Under the pieces are notes generated by a model. It made no database searches, was not told the DNA's origin, and saw nothing but the letters and a program-made list of their open reading frames with translations. A DNA stretch of 18,331 nt from Anaerolineales bacterium (GTDB lineage Bacteria; Chloroflexota; Anaerolineae; Promineifilales; Promineifilaceae): assembly GCA_020432595.1 (NCBI GenBank), contig JAGQGA010000031.1, forward strand, positions 1 to 18,331. Direction: 5' to 3'. Shown here in pieces: positions 1 to 5,858 of the stretch. Position numbers and translations under genes: made by a program. Position 1 is the first letter of the stretch; every line of letters begins with the position of its first letter.

Positions 1-295
1 GCCGTTCGCGTTCCTCCACTGCCACAATTACCTTGCCACAAATCGTAAACGGAATGCCTTCCTGTTCGCAAAACGTTTGCATCAACTGCTTCCCCTCGCG
101 GCAGTTGGTGGCTCGCAGCGAGCCAGGTTTGTAATAGATGCCGCTGTGCAGCACCCCGGAATTGCGCCCCGACTGGTGGAAACCAAGCGACGGCTCTTTT
201 TCCAGCACCGTAATTTGGGCATCGGGCCAGCGTTGGTTGAGGGTGTAGGCGGTTGCCAGCCCTACGATACCGCCGCCAATAATGAGGATTTTCAT
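1..295 (-). CDS. lhgO: L-2-hydroxyglutarate oxidase-like FAD enzyme (N-terminal part)
   Basis: The first 98 codons of a gene running off the left edge of the window. The protein begins [17 protein letters not shown], a Rossmann dinucleotide-binding motif (GGGIVG), and continues with a [16 protein letters not shown] stretch that is characteristic of the LhgO/YgaF branch of the DAO flavoprotein family. Members oxidise L-2-hydroxyglutarate to 2-oxoglutarate and usually pass electrons to the quinone pool. The start is the ATG at 295-293, which places the Rossmann motif at the N-terminus as expected. The rest of the FAD fold and the substrate site are outside the window, so substrate is inferred from family only. 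It is preceded by the bidirectional-looking hairpin at 321-360, which separates it from the upstream small gene on the same strand. Confidence 0.85.
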   Translation of the reverse strand, partial: MKILIIGGGIVGLATAYTLNQRWPDAQITVLEKEPSLGFHQSGRNSGVLHSGIYYKPGSLRATNCREGKQLMQTFCEQEGIPFTICGKVIVAVEERER

Positions 296-320
296 GGGTA
301 GATAGTAATAGGATGGGTAG

Positions 321-360
321 AAAAAAACAACGGCCGTTGTCAAAAAGACAACGGCCGTTG
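321..360 (-). terminator. Rho-independent terminator made of two AACGGCCGTT palindromes
   Basis: A perfect 14-bp inverted repeat (328-341 and 347-360) with a 5-base loop, followed on the minus strand by seven T (321-327). It lies 35 bp past the stop of the small gene at 395-634. Each arm is itself one copy of the genome-wide palindrome AACGGCCGTT, so an alternative fold of two small hairpins is possible. Confidence 0.8.
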
Positions 361-394
361 CGAAAATATTTTGGGGAAATCAATTAGAAGCTAA

Positions 395-634
395 TTAATT
401 GTCACCCTCACCGGTTTCCTCTTCGCCTGTTTGAATGAATTTACGCTTCTCGTCATAATAAACAGGGCTTTCATTGCGTAATAGATCTACTGCTGCCATA
501 TAAACGGCAATGTTTTCCGTTCTGTTATGGACACTGGAGCCATTTTCTAACTTGAGAATAAGCCCAGCAAAACCACCATCAATATCAACATAGGCACGAT
601 AGCTTGCTATCTTCTGCGAAACACCAACGCTCAT
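395..634 (-). CDS. small orphan protein, 79 residues
   Basis: Unrecognised small acidic protein beginning MSVGVSQKIASYRAYV and ending in a Glu/Gly-rich tail (EEETGEGDN). No signal peptide, membrane segment or known motif is visible. The start at 634 is chosen because it follows a strong ribosome-binding site, AAGGAGAAT. An in-frame ATG at 712 would give 105 residues and sits almost at the predicted transcription start, so a leaderless longer form cannot be excluded. The gene is a self-contained unit: a sigma70-type promoter at 719-747, a strong ribosome-binding site and a Rho-independent terminator at 321-360. This makes a real expressed gene likely despite no recognised family. Confidence 0.7.
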   Translation of the reverse strand: MSVGVSQKIASYRAYVDIDGGFAGLILKLENGSSVHNRTENIAVYMAAVDLLRNESPVYYDEKRKFIQTGEEETGEGDN

Positions 635-718
635 TGTAATTCTCCTTGTTCCAAATGTGTAATAAAGTGTGGGGATCCGGTTTGCACGCAATGCCAAGAT
701 CCTTACTAGCATTGCAAG

Positions 719-747
719 ATGTTAGCTGACTGTGTCCACAACGTCAA
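719..747 (-). promoter_or_regulatory. sigma70-type promoter of the 79-residue protein gene
   Basis: On the minus strand TTGACG (747-742) and TAACAT (724-719) are separated by exactly 17 bp. The predicted start of transcription is about 712, giving a leader of roughly 78 bases before the ATG at 634. Confidence 0.65.
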
Positions 748-789
748 CTAAAATCCCCGCTGGTTTTGCGCCTTTTTCCCATCCTTGGG

Positions 790-2739
790 CTATTTGGCAA
801 TAAAGGGCAGAAACACTCGCTGCTGGTCAACCACAATGGTCAAGGTGGTATCCCCTGTGCCTAGCGTTACCTTTTCCGTCTTTGCCAAACCGTTTGGTCC
901 AATTACCTGCACCAGATAATCGCCGGTGTAGCCGCGCACGGCATATTGACCCGTGGCATCGGTATAGCCCGTTTCATCTGTCCACCATTGGTTAAAGACG
1001 AGGTCTATATAAGCCTGCCCGGCTGGTTTCAGGCTCCAGTCATCGCGGAAGAGGGGGGCATTGTGATCCCAATGGCTGCCATCCCAAAAGTTCCAGAGGA
1101 CAATGCCCGTGGCCGCTGGATGGCTGTAGAGGATGGTCAGAAAGTCGTGCATATATTGCCCGGCTTTGGCCTCATCGTTGATCAAAATTTCAAACTCGGT
1201 AATGCGTAGCTCTTTGTTGTAGACGGCAAACTCGTTCAAGATTTCATAGACACGCTCTGGCGGGGTGAACGGGTAGCTCATGTGGGTTTGCAGGCCAATG
1301 CGGTCGAGTTTGCCACCGTTTTTGATGATCAGGTCGGACAGGATTTGGTGCAAATGTTTTTGCACGCCAATAAACATGCCCCCTTCATTCAAAACATTAT
1401 AGTCGTTCATTGCCAGTTTGACGTTAGGGTCGGTGGCGGCTGCCAGGTTGTATAGTTCGGCATACACTTCTTCGCCGTTTGTATAGCCCGGTTGACCAGC
1501 AAAAGCGTCGGCAATGACGGTGTTGTAGCGCGGTTCGTTGAGAACGTCCCACTCCTCAAATTTACCGGCCAGCCCTGGGTAGGTCATCATGTCTACAATG
1601 CGGTCGCTCATGCGTTGTTTGAGATAGGCGGGGTTGTTTTGGTTGGCTTCCAGATCGTTGGGCAAGGAAAACCAGCGCGGCCAAATGAGGGCGTGCCCGC
1701 GTAGGGCGATGTCGTGCTGGCGCAGCCAATCAACGGCCGAAATGATTTGCTCATGGGTAAAGCCTAAATCTATTTCGCCTTCCCACGATTGCCATTGCAG
1801 GTCGTATTCGAGAACGCCGAGGTTGAAGCCGTTGCCATGCCCGTCCAGGTTGGTGAGCTTGTCGCGGTAAATTTGGTCATCGGGTCGGTTGAGCAGAATT
1901 TGTTCGGCGCGGAGGGCGGTGCCAAAGTCAAAGGCGTGGCTTCGCATGAGAACGTGGACGTGGGCGTTGGGAATGGGGTTGCCATTGGCATCAACGGCCG
2001 TTATTTGCAAATTGCCGCGCCGCAGTTGTTCGATGCGAGCTTCCGCCTCTGTTCGCCAGGGGGCATTTGGCTCTTGCCCGGCATAGTTGCCCAGCGGGCT
2101 TTGCGGCAGGCTGGCTTGGGAAACGGATGGGCCGTAATTAACGGCCGTTACCCCCCCAATCTCAAACTCCTGAAGCTGTGTGCCAATCATCAGATAAAGC
2201 GCCCCGACCCCTGTGGGCAAATCTTGCTCCGCCGTGCCAGACATAAAATATTGCGTCCATTCTTGGGTGGGCAGAACCGGGTAGTAAACGGCCGGTTTGA
2301 ACGTATTCGTATCCTGGAAAAACGCCTTGATATACCCCCCTTCCTTCTCTGCCCAGTTGTTTTTCACCCAAAACGAAACGACGATCTTGTCACCAGCGGC
2401 AACGGGAGCGTGCGAGGCCATCCCCATGCCAATCTCCCACGGCACCTTTGTCTGTTCCCCCACAGTGACCCGTAAAGCGTAGCTAAAAGGCATATTGGGG
2501 ACGGAAACAAGGGTCTTGGTTGTCGCTGCCCACATGTTGTCCAGATTGGCATATTCAGAATCGGTAAAAATCCACGAACCATTCGACAAGCCGTATTGAT
2601 TTTGCATTTGCTGCTGGAACCACAGATGATAGTCGTCGGCTGCTGATACTGTTAAGGTGGACGTACTTGTTACGACCATCAAAATTGTGAATAAAAGAAC
2701 TCGTATGAATTGTGTTGTTTTCCTTGCCATAAGTTGCAT
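790..2739 (-). CDS. secreted GH10 endo-xylanase-like glycoside hydrolase
   Basis: A 649-residue exported enzyme predicted to cleave beta-1,4-xylan or related glycans. It has a hydrophobic signal segment in the first 35 residues, then a carbohydrate-binding-like beta domain (about 35-205), and a GH10 barrel (about 260-590). The GH10 acid/base lies in WDVLNEP (E402) and the nucleophile in RITEFE (E515). A small beta domain follows, and the protein ends VFLPFIAK. The start is uncertain: ATG at 2739 is used. ATG at 2730 (MARK) and TTG at 2748 are in frame, and only a weak GGGTG lies upstream. The gene stands alone, with a nested inverted repeat at 2753-2827 just upstream. Xylan specificity is family inference; other GH10 activities are possible. 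Confidence 0.9.
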   Translation of the reverse strand: MQLMARKTTQFIRVLLFTILMVVTSTSTLTVSAADDYHLWFQQQMQNQYGLSNGSWIFTDSEYANLDNMWAATTKTLVSVPNMPFSYALRVTVGEQTKVPWEIGMGMASHAPVAAGDKIVVSFWVKNNWAEKEGGYIKAFFQDTNTFKPAVYYPVLPTQEWTQYFMSGTAEQDLPTGVGALYLMIGTQLQEFEIGGVTAVNYGPSVSQASLPQSPLGNYAGQEPNAPWRTEAEARIEQLRRGNLQITAVDANGNPIPNAHVHVLMRSHAFDFGTALRAEQILLNRPDDQIYRDKLTNLDGHGNGFNLGVLEYDLQWQSWEGEIDLGFTHEQIISAVDWLRQHDIALRGHALIWPRWFSLPNDLEANQNNPAYLKQRMSDRIVDMMTYPGLAGKFEEWDVLNEPRYNTVIADAFAGQPGYTNGEEVYAELYNLAAATDPNVKLAMNDYNVLNEGGMFIGVQKHLHQILSDLIIKNGGKLDRIGLQTHMSYPFTPPERVYEILNEFAVYNKELRITEFEILINDEAKAGQYMHDFLTILYSHPAATGIVLWNFWDGSHWDHNAPLFRDDWSLKPAGQAYIDLVFNQWWTDETGYTDATGQYAVRGYTGDYLVQVIGPNGLAKTEKVTLGTGDTTLTIVVDQQRVFLPFIAK

Positions 2740-2752
2740 TACACCCAAAAAT

Positions 2753-2827
2753 GGGCATGGTTCAGGTTTACGTTACAAACTGTAGAACGATTTTTCAGAT
2801 CGTTCTACAAAGCTCTCAACCATGCCC
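2753..2827. repeat. nested double inverted repeat upstream of the GH10 gene
   Basis: Outer 10-bp arms GGGCATGGTT (2753-2762) and AACCATGCCC (2818-2827) enclose an inner perfect 11-bp hairpin, TGTAGAACGAT (2781-2791) and ATCGTTCTACA (2799-2809), with a 7-base loop. No T tract follows, so it does not look like a simple terminator. It may be a small mobile palindromic repeat or a leader structure of the GH10 gene. Confidence 0.6.
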
Positions 2828-2930
2828 AAGAATAAATTTAGTACTATGGTACCGAGAAAACATTACAAAATGAGTGAAAGGCTTGATGGGGAAAACGGCC
2901 GTTTTGTGACGCAGTGCTTTGGCAACCACC

Positions 2931-3716
2931 TTAAAACAGAAGCTGCACAAGATTGAAGCCAAAGATCAGTTCGATGCTGGTGAGGGTGAGCAGCGCGTAG
3001 ACAATGCCGTTAAACAGGGTTTCGTTTAAACGGCCGTTTAGCCATACCCCCAACCGCACCCCCACAAACGTCAGCGGCAGCAGCAGCAGCGTGGTGCCAA
3101 TGTTGCCCACCCGCAGCAGCCCCAAAAAGGCGTAGGGGATGAGCTTGACAATATTGACAACCATAAAAAAGACAACGGTGGTGCCGACAAAGAGGTTGCG
3201 CGGCAGCTTTTGCGGCAGCAGATAAATGGTGGCCGGTGGGCCACCGACATGGGCGAGGGTGGAGGTGAACCCAGCGACAGTACCAAGCAAGAGACCAACC
3301 GCAGTTGACGGGCGTGTGCCCGTCAATGACCGTAAAATTAGCGCCCGACTAAGCTGAAACAGCACAAACAGCAGGGCAATGATGCCAATTCCGATTTTTA
3401 AAAGCTGTTCGTTGCCGCGAAAGTAGTTAAAAAAGAGCGACCCCAGCACAATGCCAACCAAGCCGCTGGGCAGCAGCACCCGCAAACTTTCCCGGTCAAA
3501 TTGCTGCCGGTAATGCTGCATGGATAAAAGGTCGGCCACGATCAAAATGGGCAGCAGCAGGGCAGCGGCATCGGCCACGGGGATAAAAAGTGCCAGCAGC
3601 GGCGTGGCAATGGCACCAATGCCACCGCCTAGCCCGGCTTTGGAGATACCAATGATAAGCATGACAAAAACGGCCGTCGGCCAGAAGAGGGGGGGGTAGG
3701 GGGGGAGGGTGAACAT
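2931..3716 (-). CDS. TauE/SafE-family anion permease
   Basis: A 261-residue integral membrane protein, the usual length for the TauE/SafE (formerly DUF81) family of sulfite, sulfoacetate or other organosulfur anion exporters. About eight hydrophobic segments are visible. The family signature glycine-rich stretch follows the first helix (GISKAGLGGGIGAIATPLLALF), and a second related half contains GTVAGFTSTLAHVGGPP. Substrate cannot be read from the sequence. The ATG at 3716 directly abuts the heptad repeat element at 3721-3814 and has no Shine-Dalgarno sequence: the bases before it are the repeat itself (CCGATTACTGATT). It follows the M20 peptidase gene on the same strand, separated by the repeat, and could be co-transcribed with it. 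Confidence 0.88.
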   Translation of the reverse strand: MFTLPPYPPLFWPTAVFVMLIIGISKAGLGGGIGAIATPLLALFIPVADAAALLLPILIVADLLSMQHYRQQFDRESLRVLLPSGLVGIVLGSLFFNYFRGNEQLLKIGIGIIALLFVLFQLSRALILRSLTGTRPSTAVGLLLGTVAGFTSTLAHVGGPPATIYLLPQKLPRNLFVGTTVVFFMVVNIVKLIPYAFLGLLRVGNIGTTLLLLPLTFVGVRLGVWLNGRLNETLFNGIVYALLTLTSIELIFGFNLVQLLF

Positions 3717-3720
3717 AATC

Positions 3721-3814
3721 AGTAATCGGTAAACAGTAATCGGTAAACAGTAATCGGTAAACAGTAATCGGTAAACAGTGACGTAAACTGATTACTGATT
3801 ACTGTTTACTTTCC
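3721..3814. repeat. heptanucleotide repeat element, copy 1 (inverted arrays)
   Basis: Four perfect 14-bp units AGTAATCGGTAAAC (3721-3776) are eight heptads of the form RGTAAWC. After a short spacer, four heptads follow in reverse orientation at 3783-3810 (GTAAACT, GATTACT twice, GTTTACT), ending in TTCC. The TAA stop of the M20 gene (3801-3799) lies inside the inverted arm. The transcript can fold as a long imperfect hairpin. Confidence 0.9.
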
Positions 3815-5043
3815 GTTCTTTGGTTCAAATAGTCGCAGATAATGCCGCTGAAGATAGCGACCGTTTGGTGCAGGCTGGTCAGGTCAACCCATTCGTCAGG
3901 GGCGTGGGCGTTGTCGCCGCTGGGGCCAAAGCCGCAGAGGGTGGGGATACCAGCGCCAATGAGCATGTAGCCTTCATTGCCGGGGCCAGCCCCCACAATC
4001 GGCCATTCTGCCCCGGTGACGTGGCGGGCGTGGTGCTGGGCAATTTGCGCTAGCGGGTGGTCGCTGGGAATGGCGGCACCGGGGAAGCTGGTGGTGACGG
4101 CGGCGGTGAGGGTGAGACCGGGACGCTGGGCGGTGATGTGGTCGAGGGTGGCTTGAACGGCCGTTAAGACCCCCGCCACCGCTTGCCCCGGCATCAGCCG
4201 AATATCCACCGCCGCCGTTGCCAAATCCGGCACAATGGAGACAAACGTCCCCCCCTGAATCAACGTGCCGGGGGTGATGGTGCAGCCCAGATGGTCAAAC
4301 GCGGGGTGGGGCGGAGCCGAAATTTCTAATGCTTCCAGTGCCAGCAGCGCCGCCGCCAGCCCGGTGACGGCGTTCACCCCCTTTTTCTTCTGGCTCCAGG
4401 CGGGCAAGCCGCTGTGGATCGCCTGCCCCCGTGCCGTTAGCTCCAGCCGCAGCAGCCCGCGATGCCCGACGCAAACGATGTCGCTGGCGTAAGCATAAAT
4501 CGCTCCCTCCACCCCGTCAAAGTGGCCGGTGTCCAGCAGGTGGCGCACCCCCAGGGTGCTGGTCGCCCCAGATTCTTCATCCACCACCCCGGCGACGATG
4601 AGTTCCACGTCGTTGGGGTCAACCAGGCCGTGGTCGCGCAGCAGGGCGAGGGTATAGAGGCCGATGGCAATCCCGGCTTTGTTGTCGGAGGTGCCGCGCC
4701 CGTATAAACGGCCGTTTGGCCCGTCTGCGGGCACAACGACCCCCCCAAACGGCGGCACGCTCCAATGGTCGGCTGGCCCTTCGGCCACGGTGTCTACGTG
4801 GCCGATGATGGCGAATTTGTGCGGCCCTTGCCCCCAGCGCACGATGGCGTTGGCGCGTTTGGGATCTTTGGCAACCAGTTCGGCGGCAAAACCAAGCTGG
4901 TGGGCTTGCTGGATGATGCGTTGGGAAACGGCCGTTTCGTCATCCCGCCCATTAACCGAGGGGATTTGCACCATGGCTTGCAGAAAAGCAACCATTTCGT
5001 CTTGGTATTGTTGCGCTAGGTGGGGAATTAACGGCCGTTTCAT
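3799..5043 (-). CDS. M20-family metallopeptidase (ArgE/DapE-like deacylase)
   Basis: A 414-residue cytoplasmic zinc-dependent amidohydrolase of the M20 family (ArgE/DapE/CPG2). Visible metal and catalytic motifs are IIGHVDTV (H82, D84), GRGTSDNKAG (D120, bridging aspartate), DEESG (E156 catalytic base, E157) and a C-terminal NAHAPDEWV (H380). A dimerisation lid domain lies between about 195 and 310. Likely substrates are N-acyl amino acids or dipeptides; the exact one cannot be assigned. The start at 5043 follows AAGGTAG. The last residues (SKQ and the stop) are encoded by the edge of the heptad repeat, so the natural C-terminus may have been changed by the repeat. The gene is rich in the AACGGCCGTT palindrome (4157, 4708, 4928, 5031). 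Confidence 0.9.
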   Translation of the reverse strand: MKRPLIPHLAQQYQDEMVAFLQAMVQIPSVNGRDDETAVSQRIIQQAHQLGFAAELVAKDPKRANAIVRWGQGPHKFAIIGHVDTVAEGPADHWSVPPFGGVVVPADGPNGRLYGRGTSDNKAGIAIGLYTLALLRDHGLVDPNDVELIVAGVVDEESGATSTLGVRHLLDTGHFDGVEGAIYAYASDIVCVGHRGLLRLELTARGQAIHSGLPAWSQKKKGVNAVTGLAAALLALEALEISAPPHPAFDHLGCTITPGTLIQGGTFVSIVPDLATAAVDIRLMPGQAVAGVLTAVQATLDHITAQRPGLTLTAAVTTSFPGAAIPSDHPLAQIAQHHARHVTGAEWPIVGAGPGNEGYMLIGAGIPTLCGFGPSGDNAHAPDEWVDLTSLHQTVAIFSGIICDYLNQRTESKQ

Positions 5044-5099
5044 AGTTGACTACCTTCTGAAAAAGTTATAGCGGTTGTTTGGGACTTGCTCACAATAGC

Positions 5100-5312
5100 C
5101 TAAAGCGTGACCGTCTCAAACGCCACCCGCAACGGCTCCGGCTGAACGGCCGTAAAATTTAATTTCTCAAACCCAATCACAACACCCTGCTTATTTTTCA
5201 TCAAAATGATTTCTTCCCCTGTTTCCTCAGCCTCAAACTCATTTGCAGGATCATCAAACCAAACTGTTAATGTATTGCCAACCTGATCGTAGTAGACTTT
5301 TACTTGAGCCAT
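5100..5312 (-). CDS. DUF2283-like small protein (possible antitoxin)
   Basis: A 70-residue protein starting MAQVKVYYDQVGNTLTVWF, with the pattern typical of DUF2283: a short beta strand, a D-x-x-x-N-x-L-x-x-x-F turn, then an acidic EEI-I-L strand and a G-V-x-G-F-E-x-L strand. Function of the family is not established. It overlaps the upstream gene by 13 bases and has its own strong ribosome-binding site (AGGAAGGAAA), consistent with separately tuned expression as in toxin-antitoxin pairs. That role is inferred from layout and the small sizes only; no DNA-binding motif is visible. Confidence 0.7.
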   Translation of the reverse strand: MAQVKVYYDQVGNTLTVWFDDPANEFEAEETGEEIILMKNKQGVVIGFEKLNFTAVQPEPLRVAFETVTL

Positions 5313-5632
5313 ATCTGATTTCCTTCCTTGATGTTACTGGTCCGATAAGCAGTGATTAAGAAACCAGCCTCATTTAATCGCCGAGCAACAGCACAAACCC
5401 AACGCTTCTCTCCATCTGAACGATAAAACAAATAAACCTGTGTGTCGTTTTTACTTAAGCGCACCTCATCTGGATCGCTCAATGTAGCTATTATGGTTTC
5501 TTCTCGGCCACGAATAGTCGGGTGCTTTACCGTTGTAATCGTATGCCAATAATCAGCCGTTGTGCGTACCGAGAAGCCGAGTGGTGTTTCAACCTCAAAA
5601 ATGATGTCATCGTTTGCAAATTCATTTGCCAT
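5300..5632 (-). CDS. small DUF4258/PBECR-like protein (possible toxin)
   Basis: A 110-residue soluble protein. Its central part has a histidine (HTITTVKHPTIRGR), then ATLSDPDEVRLSK, a YLFYRSDGEKRWVCAVAR strand pair and a final LITAYRTSNIKEG. This order (HP, L-x-x-P-x-x-V, V-x-V, ITAY-T) resembles the DUF4258 and PBECR (barnase/EndoU/RelE-like nuclease) proteins of phages and toxin modules. I recognise the pattern but cannot confirm it. It is the first gene of an overlapping pair with the DUF2283-like gene. Its start faces nosZ across a 226-bp divergent intergenic region. The alternative is a paired protein with an unrelated function. Confidence 0.6.
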   Translation of the reverse strand: MANEFANDDIIFEVETPLGFSVRTTADYWHTITTVKHPTIRGREETIIATLSDPDEVRLSKNDTQVYLFYRSDGEKRWVCAVARRLNEAGFLITAYRTSNIKEGNQIWLK

Positions 5633-5736
5633 AACCTCATTATAACAGTATTTGGTGGGATAGGGTGCAATGCAACGTATTGTCCACTTATACTCAACAA
5701 GCGTCTAACTTTTACGAGAAACTGGGATTCTTTATA

Positions 5737-5750
5737 TTGCAAAAGTGCAA
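5737..5750 (+). promoter_or_regulatory. Crp/Fnr-type operator upstream of nosZ
   Basis: Perfect inverted repeat TTGCA-AAAG-TGCAA, the same 14-bp architecture as FNR/DNR boxes (TTGAT-N4-ATCAA) with changed inner bases. Its centre (5743.5) is 41.5 bp before the start point predicted from the -10 hexamer at 5773-5778. Confidence 0.55.
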
Positions 5751-5772
5751 AGAAGGACAAACGGCCGTTTGT

Positions 5773-5778
5773 TACACT
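5773..5778 (+). promoter_or_regulatory. -10 element of the nosZ promoter
   Basis: TACACT (4 of 6 to TATAAT) with no good -35, as expected of an activator-dependent promoter. The predicted start is near 5785, giving a leader of about 74 bases. Between operator and -10 lies a 16-bp perfect palindrome, ACAAACGGCCGTTTGT (5757-5772). Within the leader CTGAGC-CACG-GCTCAG (5824-5839) can form a hairpin just before the ribosome-binding site GAGGAG (5844-5849). Confidence 0.5.
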
Positions 5779-5858
5779 GCCATCATGGTAGCCTGCTACA
5801 CGCGGGCAATGATTTTCACCGATCTGAGCCACGGCTCAGTGATGAGGAGCTTGGAAAG

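Noticed and set aside
330..358. Palindrome copies as insertion-sequence ends
   Set aside because: The 10-mer occurs 27 times, mostly singly inside genes, with no target duplications or transposase.
1789..2475. 228-codon plus-strand open frame opposite the GH10 gene
   Set aside because: Antisense shadow of a clear glycoside hydrolase; no domain and no ribosome-binding site.
3721..3776. Possible CRISPR or phage attachment repeats
   Set aside because: Repeats are 7/14-bp, directly contiguous and followed by an inverted array; no spacers or integrase.
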